From Actinomadura chibensis NBRC 106107 (lineage in GTDB: Bacteria > Actinomycetota > Actinomycetes > Streptosporangiales > Streptosporangiaceae), in contig NZ_BCQP01000086.1 of assembly GCF_001552135.1 (NCBI RefSeq), positions 1-40,018 of the forward strand: DNA of 40,018 bases. Direction: 5' to 3'. The position numbers and the translations under genes were made by a program. Positions 1 through 7,911 of the stretch are shown here, piece after piece. Position 1 is the stretch's first letter; the number at the start of each line of letters is the position of its first letter. The notes beneath the pieces were generated by a model. It ran no database searches. It worked only from the letters and a program-made list of their open reading frames with translations, and was not told the DNA's origin.

Positions 1-1
1 C

Positions 2-127
2 CTCGGCCTGGCCATCGTCCAAGCGGTCGCCACCGCCCACCACGGCCACGCCGAACTCATCACCGACGAACACACGACCTTCCGAGTCACCCTCGCTCAT
101 GCGACGAACAGGAGGGCGGAGCCATAA
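2..127 (+). CDS. Sensor histidine kinase, C-terminal fragment
   Basis: The frame is open from the window edge to a TAA at 125-127. It encodes about 41 residues beginning LGLAIVQAVATAHHG, which is the G2-box and following helix of a HATPase_c domain, then a final beta strand (TTFRVTLAH) and a short polar tail. This is the usual C-terminal end of an actinobacterial membrane sensor kinase. The catalytic His, sensor part and partner regulator lie outside the window. Family assignment rests only on the G2-box and its spacing to the C-terminus. Its 3' end overlaps an opposite-strand hydrophobic reading frame (97-243). Confidence 0.7.
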   Translation, partial: LGLAIVQAVATAHHGHAELITDEHTTFRVTLAHATNRRAEP

Positions 128-243
128 GCAAGAGCGGGCGTAAGGAACGCGGCGATCGCGAACAGGCCCGCGGCCGCCACATGAACGGCCACCGCCAAGA
201 AGGCGAGCGCCCAGGTCAGCGGGGCGGGCCGGGTGGTGGTGGA
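97..243 (-). other. Hydrophobic out-of-frame extension behind uppS
   Basis: Directly after the proline-rich end of the cis-prenyltransferase at 216, the -1 frame stays open to a TGA at 97-99. It reads TTTRPAPLTWALAFL, then continues through AVAVHVAAAGLFAIAAF and LTPALAYGSALLFVA. That would form one long or two short membrane helices, with G/C at most third codon positions. No start codon with a ribosome binding site was found for it. A -1 shift in the C-rich tract at about 243-265 would fuse it to the prenyltransferase. It could be a sequencing indel, a real frameshift, or chance. Confidence 0.3.
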
Positions 244-1100
244 GGGCCCGGCGGGGGTGGGGCGGCGCCGAGGTGGGTGGCGGCGGCGCGCATCGTGCCG
301 CGCACGGTGCCCAGCAGCCCGCCGGTCAGGTGGAGCGCCATGACGCCGGGCAGGGTGATCACCTTGGGAACGACCGCGCCGCCCCCGGCGGCGGCCCGCG
401 GGGCGGCGACGTCGCCGAGGCGGCGCCGCCGGTGGACCTCCAGGGCGTGGCGGAAGTGCTCGGCGCGGAAGTCGGGCCAGAGGACGTCCAGGAACACCAG
501 TTCGGCGTGGGCGCAGTGCCAGAGCAGGAAGTCCGACAGCCGCTGCTCGCCGCCCGAGCGGATCAGCAGGTCCACGTCGGGCAGGTCGGGGTCCTGGAGG
601 TGCGCGGCGAACACCTCGGGGGTGATGTCGTCGGGCGGGATCCCGGCGGCGGCCAGCGCGCGGGCGGCGTGCACCAGATCGCGGCGGCCGCCGTAGCCGA
701 CGGCCATGGTCAGGTTCAGTTCGGCGTTGCCGCGGGTGATCTCCTCGGCGTGCCGGATCTTCGCCACCAGGTCGTCGGAGACGTGGCCTTCCATCGCGCC
801 CAGCATCCGCACCCGCACTCCCTTGGCGTGAAAGCGGGAAAGGCTGTTGTCGATGATCCTGTTGGCCAGGGCGCCCATCAGGAATCCGACCTCGCCCGCC
901 GGACGCGACCAGTTCTCGGTGGAGAAGGCGAACAACGTCAGCCAGGGCACGCCTTCGGCGAGCGCGGCGTCCACGACCGCTTCCAGCGCGGGCATGGATG
1001 CCAGGTGACCGTGTATGCGTTCCAGTCCGCGGTTCGCGGCCCAGCGGCCGTTGCCGTCCATGATGCAGGCCACGTGCCGGACGGTGTTCGCGGACGTCAT
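216..1100 (-). CDS. uppS: cis-prenyltransferase (undecaprenyl/polyprenyl diphosphate synthase family)
   Basis: It condenses isopentenyl diphosphate onto an allylic diphosphate with cis geometry, giving polyprenyl diphosphates for cell-wall carriers or specialised lipids. It is 294 aa against a usual 240-260. Catalytic motifs are intact: HVACIMDGNGRWA near residue 9 (Mg/diphosphate-binding Asp and Asn-Gly-Arg), GHLAS near 31, FSTENW near 59, IRSGGEQRLSDF near 180 (Glu, Arg, Ser) and AELVFLDVLWPDF near 200. A C-terminal addition contains TLPGVMALHLTGG and ends in a Pro/Gly tail. The ATG at 1100 has a GAGGAG ribosome binding site 6 bases upstream. It lies 53 bp after the degenerate paralogue on the same strand, so they are probably cotranscribed. 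Product chain length cannot be read from sequence. Confidence 0.88.
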   Translation of the reverse strand: MTSANTVRHVACIMDGNGRWAANRGLERIHGHLASMPALEAVVDAALAEGVPWLTLFAFSTENWSRPAGEVGFLMGALANRIIDNSLSRFHAKGVRVRMLGAMEGHVSDDLVAKIRHAEEITRGNAELNLTMAVGYGGRRDLVHAARALAAAGIPPDDITPEVFAAHLQDPDLPDVDLLIRSGGEQRLSDFLLWHCAHAELVFLDVLWPDFRAEHFRHALEVHRRRRLGDVAAPRAAAGGGAVVPKVITLPGVMALHLTGGLLGTVRGTMRAAATHLGAAPPPPGPPPPPGPPR

Positions 1101-1153
1101 CTACTCTCCTCGCCGATCCGCCGCGCGGCGGCGGTGAGAGCGTGGCGCGCGGA

Positions 1154-2257
1154 TCACGGCCCCGGCCGACCGGACGGGCCGCCCGGCCCCGCGGACGTCA
1201 CCGTCTCGGACGCCGCCGCCCACGTGCGCCCGCAGCCCGGGTCGGTGACCGGGCCCGCCAGGTCGCCGGGCATCGGGACGCGTTCCGCGGCCTCGTCTTG
1301 CGGATGCCCGAGCAGGGCCCGAGCCAGGCGGGCCTTGGCGAACCGGGCCGTGTCGTGCAGGTTGTCCACCAGGTTGCCGCCGAGATGCACCGTGACCGCG
1401 ACGGGCAGCGTGACCAGCCCGCCGACACCGGTCAGGGACGGGACGATCCGGCGCCCGTCCATTCCCTCCCGCCCCCCGGCCACGGCCGCGCGCATCGGAC
1501 CGGCGTCGTGCAGGTCCGCCTCGAACGGCGCCAGGTCGGGTGCGTCGAGGCGGGACGCGCCCGCGCCGTGGAGGTCGCCGGACGGGTGCCACTCCTCCTG
1601 GTGTCGCCGCCGCAGGTGGTAGAGCTCCAGGGCCCGCCGGAAATGCTCGGTGGTGAAGTCGGGCCACAGGACGTCCAGGAAGATCAGCTCGGCGTCGGCG
1701 CAGTGCCAGGGCAGCACGTGCGACAGGCGGTGCTGGCCGCCGGTCCGGATGACCAGATCGACCAAGGGCAGGCCATCGTCACCGTGCAGTCGCCGGTGCA
1801 GGGCGTCGGAGGTGGAACCGCGCCCGGCGGCGAGCAGAGCGCGGACGTCGTCCAGCAGCTCGGCGCGGCCGTCATGGCCGACGGCCACGGTCAGGTGCAG
1901 CGCGGTGCCGCCGTCCGGGAGCTCACCGGCCCGGACGAGTCGCGCGGCCGTCTCCTCGGGGAGGCCGGACGTGTCGCCCAGCGTCCTGATCCGGACGCCC
2001 TGGCGGTGCAGGCGTTGCGCGCCGAGGACGTCCAGCAGGGGGTCCACCAGCATCCATGCCGCGTCCTCCTCCGCTTCGGGCGGCGGCACGAGCGTCAGGA
2101 AGGACACGCCCTGCTGGAGTGCGGCGTCGACCACCGCCTCCAACGCCGCGTCCACCGGCACGGTGTCAGGGGAGAGGGCCAGGCCGCGGTAGCGGGCCCA
2201 GTGGGCGGCGCCGTCCATGATGACGACGACGTGTCCGGGGAGGGTGGGCGACGCCAT
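1154..2257 (-). CDS. Degenerate cis-prenyltransferase homologue
   Basis: It has the cis-prenyltransferase fold signature but lost key residues. The first motif is HVVVIMDGAAHWA, so the Asp stays while Asn, Gly and Arg of DGNGRW are replaced. The FSTENW motif is absent (VPPPEAE instead), and the Glu of the RTGGE motif is Gln (IRTGGQHRLSH). The AELIFLDVLWPDF motif is kept. Catalysis therefore looks impaired or lost. The 367-aa protein has a roughly 140-aa C-terminal addition with TLPVAVTVHLGGN, matching the TLP...HLxG element of the downstream paralogue. The ATG at 2257 is preferred over 2281 because GGAGG lies 5 bases upstream of it. It may be a non-catalytic partner of the downstream enzyme, as Nus1/NgBR is for eukaryotic cis-prenyltransferases; that is inference. 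Confidence 0.78.
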   Translation of the reverse strand: MASPTLPGHVVVIMDGAAHWARYRGLALSPDTVPVDAALEAVVDAALQQGVSFLTLVPPPEAEEDAAWMLVDPLLDVLGAQRLHRQGVRIRTLGDTSGLPEETAARLVRAGELPDGGTALHLTVAVGHDGRAELLDDVRALLAAGRGSTSDALHRRLHGDDGLPLVDLVIRTGGQHRLSHVLPWHCADAELIFLDVLWPDFTTEHFRRALELYHLRRRHQEEWHPSGDLHGAGASRLDAPDLAPFEADLHDAGPMRAAVAGGREGMDGRRIVPSLTGVGGLVTLPVAVTVHLGGNLVDNLHDTARFAKARLARALLGHPQDEAAERVPMPGDLAGPVTDPGCGRTWAAASETVTSAGPGGPSGRPGP

Positions 2258-2450
2258 GCGACCTCCAGGTTGGCTACGCACCGTAAATAGCCGCTCGCTA
2301 CGAGGCTAGGAAAGGGCCGATATTCCTGCCATCTAGCCCACCCGTGGGAATCACGCCCCCTTACCGACAGTCACACCACTGCAATCGGTAACGGACGAGT
2401 GACATAGTGCATGGCGCGGTGCGCCCGATGCCGTCCCGTACCCATGGTGG

Positions 2451-4326
2451 TTGCCCAGGCGAGCCAGGCCGGTATTGGGCGGGATGGGGCGGGTCTGGCG
2501 CAGCCGCGACGAGGTGCTCGACCGCGAGGTCGCCGTCAAGGAGATCCTCCTTCCGGCGGGCGTCGCCGACGAGCAGCGCGAACTGCTGATCGGACGGATG
2601 ATGCGCGAGGCCCGCGCCGCGGCCCGCCTCAACCATCCGGGGATCGTCACCGTCCACGACGTGGTGGAGCATCAGGGCGCACCGGCGATCGTGATGGGCG
2701 GCGGCGCACGCGGCCGGTGTCCTGCACCGCGACCTCAAACCGGACAACGTGCTGCTGGCCGGGGACCGTCCGGTCATCACCGACTTCGGCGTCGCGGGCA
2801 TGGCCGACGCCACCGTGCTGACGCTCTCCGGCATGGCCATGGGCACGCCGCGCTACATGGCGCCCGAGCAGATCGAGGGCCGTCCCGTGGCGGCCAGCGA
2901 CGTGTGGTCGCTGGGCGCGACGCTCTACGCGGCCGTCGAAGGGGTCCCGCCGTTCGACGGGCCGACGCTGACGGCGGTGTACGCCGCGATCCTCACGGGG
3001 GAGCCCCGCCCGGCGGAGCACGCCGGGCCGCTTGCCGCCGTCCTCGACGCGCTCCTGGTCAAGGACCCCGCCCGGCGCCCGGACGCCGGGGCCGCGGGCC
3101 GGGCGCTGGCCCGGGTCCTGACCGATCTCCAGACCCCGGCTCCGCCCGCCGAACCTCCGAGCGAGGCCCCGCCCGAGGACACCGTCGCGGTGCCTCCCGC
3201 CGTGGAGACGACGCTGCCCGGCCCGGCGTCGGTCGACCCGACCCGCCCGGCGGAGCGGGCCGGGACCCCCGCCCGGTGGTCCCGGCGGACCGTCCTGTTC
3301 GGCGGTCTCGGCGCCCTCGCGGCCGTCGCCGCCGGTACTGGCGTGACGGCGGCCCTGTGGCCCGAACCGTCGGCGAAACCGGCCGGGGCCGCCAGCCGCA
3401 ACGGCGCGGTGCCGCAATCGTCCTCCCCGAGTCCGCATGTTGTCCGGACGGCGACCGACGCGCGGACGTTCACCGGTCACACCGAATGGGCGACCTCGGT
3501 GGCGTTCAGCCCCGACGGCAGGACCCTGGCCACCGGCAGCGGCGACAAGACGGCGCGGCTGTGGGACGTGAGCACCGGCCGCGCCGTCGCCACCCTCACC
3601 GGTAGCGCCTCCTTCGTCCAGTCCGTGGCGTTCAGCCCGGACGGCAGGACGCTCGCCACCGGCTCGGACGCGGCGATGCTGTGGGACGTCGCGACCGCCC
3701 GCCGCACGGCCACGCTCACCGGTCAGAAGTACTCGGTCAACGGGGTGGCCTTCAGCCCGGACGGCGGGACCCTGGCCACGGCCGCCGGTGAGGCGACGGT
3801 GCGGCTGTGGGAGGTGGCCGACGTCCGCACCACCGCCACGCTCATCGGCCACACCAGCTTCCTGGAGTCCGTGGCGTTCGCGCCGGACGGCAGGACCCTC
3901 GCCACCTCCAGCGCCGACGGCACCGCACGTCTGTGGGACGTGGCCCGCGGCACCACCACGGCCACCCTCCGAGGCCACAAGGGCATCGTGTACGCCGTGG
4001 CGTTCAGCCCTGACAGTAAGACCCTCGCCACGGCCGGAGACGACAAGACGGTGCGGCTTTGGGACGTCGCCACCGGCCGCCCCACCGCCACCCTCCGGGG
4101 CCACACGGAAGGCATCAGGGGAGTGGCGTTCAGCCCGGACGGCATGACCATCGCCACCGGGAGCGGAGACAAGACGGTCCGATTGTGGGATGCGGCCACC
4201 GGACGCAGCGTCCTCACCCTCAAGGGACGGTTCAAGGAGTACGCCCACGGCGTGGCGTTCAGCCCGGACGGCAAGGTCCTGGCCGCCACCGGGGACGACA
4301 TGGCGTGCACCTGGACCCTGGGCTGA
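2451..4326 (+). pseudogene. Ser/Thr protein kinase with WD40 domain, disrupted
   Basis: This looks like a membrane-anchored PknB-type kinase with an external WD40 propeller. The start (TTG 2451) is only where an open frame begins. The glycine loop reads VLGGMGRVW, two residues short of the usual VLGRGGMGRVW. The frame then gives AVKEI (ATP-binding Lys) and LNHPGIVTVHDVVEH up to about 2695. There it jumps by about 60 missing residues and a frame change to AHAAGVLHRDLKPDN at about 2705, and continues with ITDFGVAG and GTPRYMAPEQ. A transmembrane stretch lies at about 3286-3360, followed by WD40 repeats. At least one deletion with frameshift is needed to explain this. The later half, from 2749, is intact and could be translated alone. 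A sequencing or assembly error is the main alternative. Confidence 0.68.
3466..4323 (+). repeat. Seven WD40 repeats
   Basis: Seven units of about 40 codons form the C-terminal part of the kinase-WD40 gene. Each runs from a GH-like turn (FTGHTEW, LTGSASF, LTGQKYS, LIGHTSF, LRGHKGI, LRGHTEG, LKGRFKEY) through VAFSPDG and LAT to RLWD or a variant. Seven repeats make one closed beta-propeller. Repeats are close to one another at DNA level (GTGGCGTTCAGCCC recurs), so copy number may vary by recombination. Confidence 0.85.
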
Positions 4327-4340
4327 GCGGCCCTCGACGG

Positions 4341-4374
4341 GTGGGCGCCCCCCGCCGTGGCGGAGGGCGCCCAC
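4341..4374. terminator. Hairpin between convergent genes
   Basis: GTGGGCGCCC (4341-4350) pairs perfectly with GGGCGCCCAC (4365-4374). A second inner stem CCGCC/GGCGG makes an almost closed hairpin, followed by GTGTTT. It sits between the ends of the kinase-WD40 gene (+) and the RNHCP gene (-), so it probably ends transcription in both directions. Confidence 0.65.
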
Positions 4375-4380
4375 CGTGTT

Positions 4381-4779
4381 TCAGCCGACCCTTCGCAGGC
4401 CCGCCCGCAGCCGCTCGTCCCGGAGGGGACGCACGGCGATGCGGAGCAGGGCGAGCGCGTTGTCGTCGCCCGCGATGCGGTTGACGCTCAGCCCGCCGCA
4501 CGACAGGCAGTGATGGATGAGCATCCATTCACCGTCCGGCCGCACGGTGAGGCTGAGCGGGACCATCCGCCCGCCGCAGCCCGCCCGCCGGTCGCCCGGC
4601 GTCAGGCCGTCGAGGTGCAGGCTGGTCAGGCAGTGCGGGCAGTGGTTGCGGTGCTCGGTCCCCGGCGCGCCCGCCGGGACGTCGAGGCGGCAGCCGACGC
4701 ACCGGAACGCGTCGCGCCGCCCGGTCGGCCCGGCCTTGCGCCGCTGGACTCTTTCCCTTCGGTGTTTTCGCCGTGGCAC
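4381..4779 (-). CDS. RNHCP domain protein (second of pair)
   Basis: A 132-aa zinc-ribbon protein. It has CVGC near residue 27, the family signature RNHCPHC near residue 44, CGG near 68, then HHCLSCGG and NRIAGDDN. The four CxxC/HC-type pairs could bind two metal ions. A basic N-terminus (RRKHRRERVQRRK) could contact nucleic acid. The RNHCP family is named for this motif and has no established role. The GTG at 4779 starts 7 bp after the stop of the upstream paralogue, with GAGG 6 bases before it, so the pair forms one transcript. Confidence 0.82.
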   Translation of the reverse strand: MPRRKHRRERVQRRKAGPTGRRDAFRCVGCRLDVPAGAPGTEHRNHCPHCLTSLHLDGLTPGDRRAGCGGRMVPLSLTVRPDGEWMLIHHCLSCGGLSVNRIAGDDNALALLRIAVRPLRDERLRAGLRRVG

Positions 4780-4786
4780 GCGCGCC

Positions 4787-5149
4787 TCAGAGATCGCCGA
4801 AGGGTTCGAGCGGGAACGGCGGTTGCGCCAGCGGCCGCACGGCCATCCGCATCAGGATGAACTGGTTGTCGTCACCGCTGATCGGGTTGGACGTGAGCTC
4901 GCCGCACCGCGTGCAGCGGTGGACGACCATCCAGTCGCCGTTCCGCAGCACCGCGATCGAGATCGGCGCCATCTGCGACCCGCACCGCGGCCGTCCGCCC
5001 TCGCGGTCGAGGACGTGCCGGGAGTGCAGGCAGCTCGGGCAGTGGTTGCGCCGGGCGCCGTCCGGGGCGAGCGCCGCCACGTTCAGGCCGCAGCGAACGC
5101 AGTCGAATGTTTCGGTGCTGAGTACGGAGCGTGAGACGTCCTTGGACAC
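4787..5149 (-). CDS. RNHCP domain protein (first of pair)
   Basis: A 120-aa paralogue of the following gene. It shows FDCVRCG near residue 15, RNHCPSC near 34, RCGSQM, HRCTRCGE and NPISGDDNQF, the same metal-ligand layout. It lacks the long basic N-terminus of its neighbour. The GTG start at 5149 follows AAGGAGG by 8 bases. Function is unknown; tandem duplication and shared transcription suggest the two may work together or as a heterodimer, which is inference. Confidence 0.82.
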   Translation of the reverse strand: MSKDVSRSVLSTETFDCVRCGLNVAALAPDGARRNHCPSCLHSRHVLDREGGRPRCGSQMAPISIAVLRNGDWMVVHRCTRCGELTSNPISGDDNQFILMRMAVRPLAQPPFPLEPFGDL

Positions 5150-5516
5150 AGCAGGGTCCTCCTTGCCGATCGGTCATGGAACAGCAGCAAGGAAGCGCCG
5201 AACGCGCCTTGCTGGATCGCCGCGCACAGCGACCCTGGCCGTCCGGCCGGGGAGAGGACTCTCAGAGGCAGGAACGGCCCAGGGCATGGGTAAGCGCGCT
5301 CGGCGCTGACCGGGGCATAAAACCTGACTCTCTAGGCACGGAAGCCGACCATGACCAATAGGACTCCCCGACCCTAACAACCTCCGGACCAGCCGATCCA
5401 ACGATTTTTCGCCGTCTCGTCCGCCGCGGGCGGGTCGGGCCGCCGGGAGGACGGTTCCGGATCCCCCGGCGGTGTGCTACCGACAGGTGTCACCACTTTG
5501 TGGAGAGGGGCGCCGG
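5150..5516. promoter_or_regulatory. 367-bp divergent intergenic region
   Basis: No gene was found here. It separates the RNHCP pair (-) from the acyl-CoA synthetase (+), so it should carry both promoters. An inverted repeat AGCAAGG (5186-5192) / CCTTGCT (5207-5213) with a GC-rich inner part could form a hairpin in the RNHCP leader. Base composition is less GC-rich around 5310-5410 (ATAAAACC, CGATTTTTCG), as expected for promoter DNA. No clear -35/-10 pair is claimed. Confidence 0.45.
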
Positions 5517-7370
5517 ATGTCGTACGAAGAGGCCCGCACCGAATGGACGGAAGACCCCGAGGCCTTCTGGGAGCGTCAGGCGGGAAAGCTCGTCTGGGAG
5601 AAGCCGTGGGGGAAGCCGCTGGACGCGTCCGAGGCTCCGCTCTACCGCTGGTTTCCGGACGGGACGCTCAACGCCGCGGAGAACTGCCTGGACGTCCACC
5701 TCGCCGAAGGCCGCGGCGACACCCCCGCGCTGATCTTCGACAGCCCGCGGACCGGCGCCAAGGACGTCTACACCTACCGCCGCCTGCACCGGGAGGTCGT
5801 GGCGTTCGCCGCGGCCCTCGACGGCCTCCGCCCGACCCCCGGCGACACGGTACTGATCTTCATGCCCGCGATCGCGGAGACCGTCGTCGCGATGCTCGCC
5901 TGCGCGCGGCTCGGGCTCACCCATTCGGTGGTGGTCACGTCGGTGCCGGTGAGCGTGCTGCGGGACCGCGTCGACGATGCCCGGCCCTCGATCGTCCTCA
6001 CCGCGTCCGGCGGGTTCGACGGGCCGGACGCCGCCGACTACCAGCCGCTCGTCGAAGGCGCTCTCGCCGGGGCCGCCCACCGGCCGCGCCACATCGTGGT
6101 CCTGCGGCGCCCGGAGGCGGGCCGGTGGACGCTCGCCGCCGGACGCGACCTCGACTGGAGCGCCCTCGTCGCCGAGTCGGCGGCGGCGCCGTCGCGGCTC
6201 GTCCACGTGCCGTCCGTCCACCCGCTCTACCTGCTCTACACCTCGGGTTCGACCGCGCGGCCGAAGGCCGTCACCCGCGACACCGGCGGCTACCTCACCG
6301 CGCTGCGCTGGGCCGTCGAGAACGTCTTCGGCGTCGGCGCGGGCGACGTCTTCTGGACCGACTCGCACCCCGGCTGGGTGATGGGCCACTCGTTCACCGT
6401 CTACGGCGCGCTCGTCAGCGGCGCCACCACCGTCGTCCACGAGGGACCGCCGGTCGACGCCTCCGGTTCCTCGGCGTTCCCGCGGATCATCTCCGAGTAC
6501 GGGGTGGGCGTCCTCTTCACCACGCCCATGACGCTGCGCCGCATCCGCCGGGCGTCCCCCCGGCCTCGGCCGTTCGGGGCGGACGGCTCGCCGCTGCGCG
6601 CGGTGTTCCTCGCCAGCGAACGGGTCGAGCCGGACCTCATGGCCTGGACGGGCGAGTACTTCGGCTGCCCCGTCATCGACAACTGGTGGCAGACCGAGAC
6701 CGGATGGCCCATCGCGTCCAACTGCCTGGGCTCCGGCCTCCTGCCGGTCAAGCCCGGCTCGGTGGCCCGGCCGCTGCCCGGCTACCGGATCGAGGTCCTG
6801 GACGACGACGGCCGACCATTACCGGCGGGGGAGCGGGGCCACCTCGCCGTGAAACTGCCACTGCCGCCCGGCTGCCTGACCACATTGTGGAATGACGACC
6901 GGCGATTCATCGACACCTACCTCACGAACTTCCCCGGCTATTACGACACCTCCGACGCCGGACGCGTCGACGAAGACGGCTACCTGTGGATCGCCGGGCG
7001 CACCGACGACATCATCAACGTCGGCGGCGACAGCCTCTCCGGAATCGACGTCGAACACGTCCTGGGCCACCATCCGGCCGTCGAACGCAGCGCCGTCGTC
7101 GCCGCCCCCGACGCGTTCTACACGGAGGTGCCCGTCGCGTTCGTCGTCGTGCGCGACGAGAACTCCGACCCGGCGGACCTGGCCCGCGAACTGCGCGGCC
7201 TGGTGGACGAGCGCATCGGCGAATGGGCCCGCCTGAACCGGCTGGTCTTCGTCCGCGCGCTCACCTACACGGCGTCCAAGAAAATCAAACGCTCCGACCT
7301 GCGCGCCTGGCTGTCCAATGGCACCGGCCTCGATGTCGTCGCCGACGTTCGCCTGCACCCGCCCGGCTAG
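5517..7370 (+). CDS. AMP-forming acyl-CoA synthetase, PrpE/Acs-like
   Basis: It activates a short-chain carboxylic acid to acyl-AMP and then acyl-CoA. The order is: N-terminal ACAS region, P-loop motif YTSGSTARPKAV (about residue 239), FWTDSHPGWVMGHS, DNWWQTETGWPI (about 382, the strongest link to propionyl/acetyl-CoA synthetases), PGYYDTSDAGRVDEDGYLW, GRTDDIINVGGDSLS, and a C-terminal Lys-rich ASKKIKRSDLR where the adenylation Lys is expected. Length, 617 aa, fits PrpE. The P-loop has S and A where Thr and Gly are usual, and the hinge region is GGDSLSGID rather than GHRLST, so its substrate may differ from propionate. The ATG at 5517 has GGAGAGGGG upstream; an earlier in-frame start at 5472 has no such site. 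Confidence 0.83.
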   Translation: MSYEEARTEWTEDPEAFWERQAGKLVWEKPWGKPLDASEAPLYRWFPDGTLNAAENCLDVHLAEGRGDTPALIFDSPRTGAKDVYTYRRLHREVVAFAAALDGLRPTPGDTVLIFMPAIAETVVAMLACARLGLTHSVVVTSVPVSVLRDRVDDARPSIVLTASGGFDGPDAADYQPLVEGALAGAAHRPRHIVVLRRPEAGRWTLAAGRDLDWSALVAESAAAPSRLVHVPSVHPLYLLYTSGSTARPKAVTRDTGGYLTALRWAVENVFGVGAGDVFWTDSHPGWVMGHSFTVYGALVSGATTVVHEGPPVDASGSSAFPRIISEYGVGVLFTTPMTLRRIRRASPRPRPFGADGSPLRAVFLASERVEPDLMAWTGEYFGCPVIDNWWQTETGWPIASNCLGSGLLPVKPGSVARPLPGYRIEVLDDDGRPLPAGERGHLAVKLPLPPGCLTTLWNDDRRFIDTYLTNFPGYYDTSDAGRVDEDGYLWIAGRTDDIINVGGDSLSGIDVEHVLGHHPAVERSAVVAAPDAFYTEVPVAFVVVRDENSDPADLARELRGLVDERIGEWARLNRLVFVRALTYTASKKIKRSDLRAWLSNGTGLDVVADVRLHPPG

Positions 7371-7379
7371 GTTGGGCCC

Positions 7380-7907
7380 ATGACGACTCTCGCCCAACTC
7401 CGCAAGGCCGCCCTTTCCTATCCCGAGACCGCTGAGCAAGTCGTCGAGTCCGGAATCGTCGCGTTCACGGTGGGCGGGAAGCGGTTCGCGTCGGTGGACG
7501 AGAACGGCGCGGTGGAGCTCCGGCTCCCCGCGCCGGACGCGGGCGAGGCCCTCGCCGCACATCCGACGGCGCGGCCGCTGACCCAGGGCGCGGCGCCGAC
7601 CGGCGTGCGCATCCCGATCGGGGACGTCAACGGCCAGCAGCTCAACCACTGGGTGCGCCGCGCCTGGCTCGCGCACGCGCCGGAGCCGCTGGCGGCCCGG
7701 GTCGCCGCCGCGGGCAGGGCGAAGCCGGGCGAGGTCGGCGACCTGCCCAAGGCCATCGGAGGACCCGCCACCCGGGCCCTGAGCGGCGCGGGCATCACCA
7801 CCCTCGCCCAGGTCGCCGCCCTGCCCGACGCCGAACTGCTGGCACTGCACGGAGTGGGGCCGAGGGCCGTCCGCATCCTCCGCGAAGCGCTCGGCCGAGC
7901 CCGGTGA
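7380..7907 (+). CDS. YjbR/MmcQ-like protein with helix-hairpin-helix tail
   Basis: A 175-aa cytoplasmic protein starting 9 bp after the synthetase. Residues 1-110 resemble the MmcQ/YjbR double-wing DNA-binding fold (LSYPETAEQVVESG, VGGKRFASVDENG). Residues 120-175 form two short helix-hairpin-helix units (IGGPATRALSGAGITTLAQ and LALHGVGPRAVRILREAL) like those of the RNA polymerase alpha C-terminal domain or DNA repair proteins. This suggests DNA contact. No catalytic residues are evident. It ends 4 bp from the convergent membrane-protein gene. Confidence 0.6.
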   Translation: MTTLAQLRKAALSYPETAEQVVESGIVAFTVGGKRFASVDENGAVELRLPAPDAGEALAAHPTARPLTQGAAPTGVRIPIGDVNGQQLNHWVRRAWLAHAPEPLAARVAAAGRAKPGEVGDLPKAIGGPATRALSGAGITTLAQVAALPDAELLALHGVGPRAVRILREALGRAR

Positions 7908-7911
7908 AGGT

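Noticed and set aside
5251..5272. GGAGAGGACTCTCAGAGGC, reminiscent of a glycine riboswitch
   Set aside because: The surrounding conserved helices and second aptamer parts are absent, and the downstream gene is not glycine-related.
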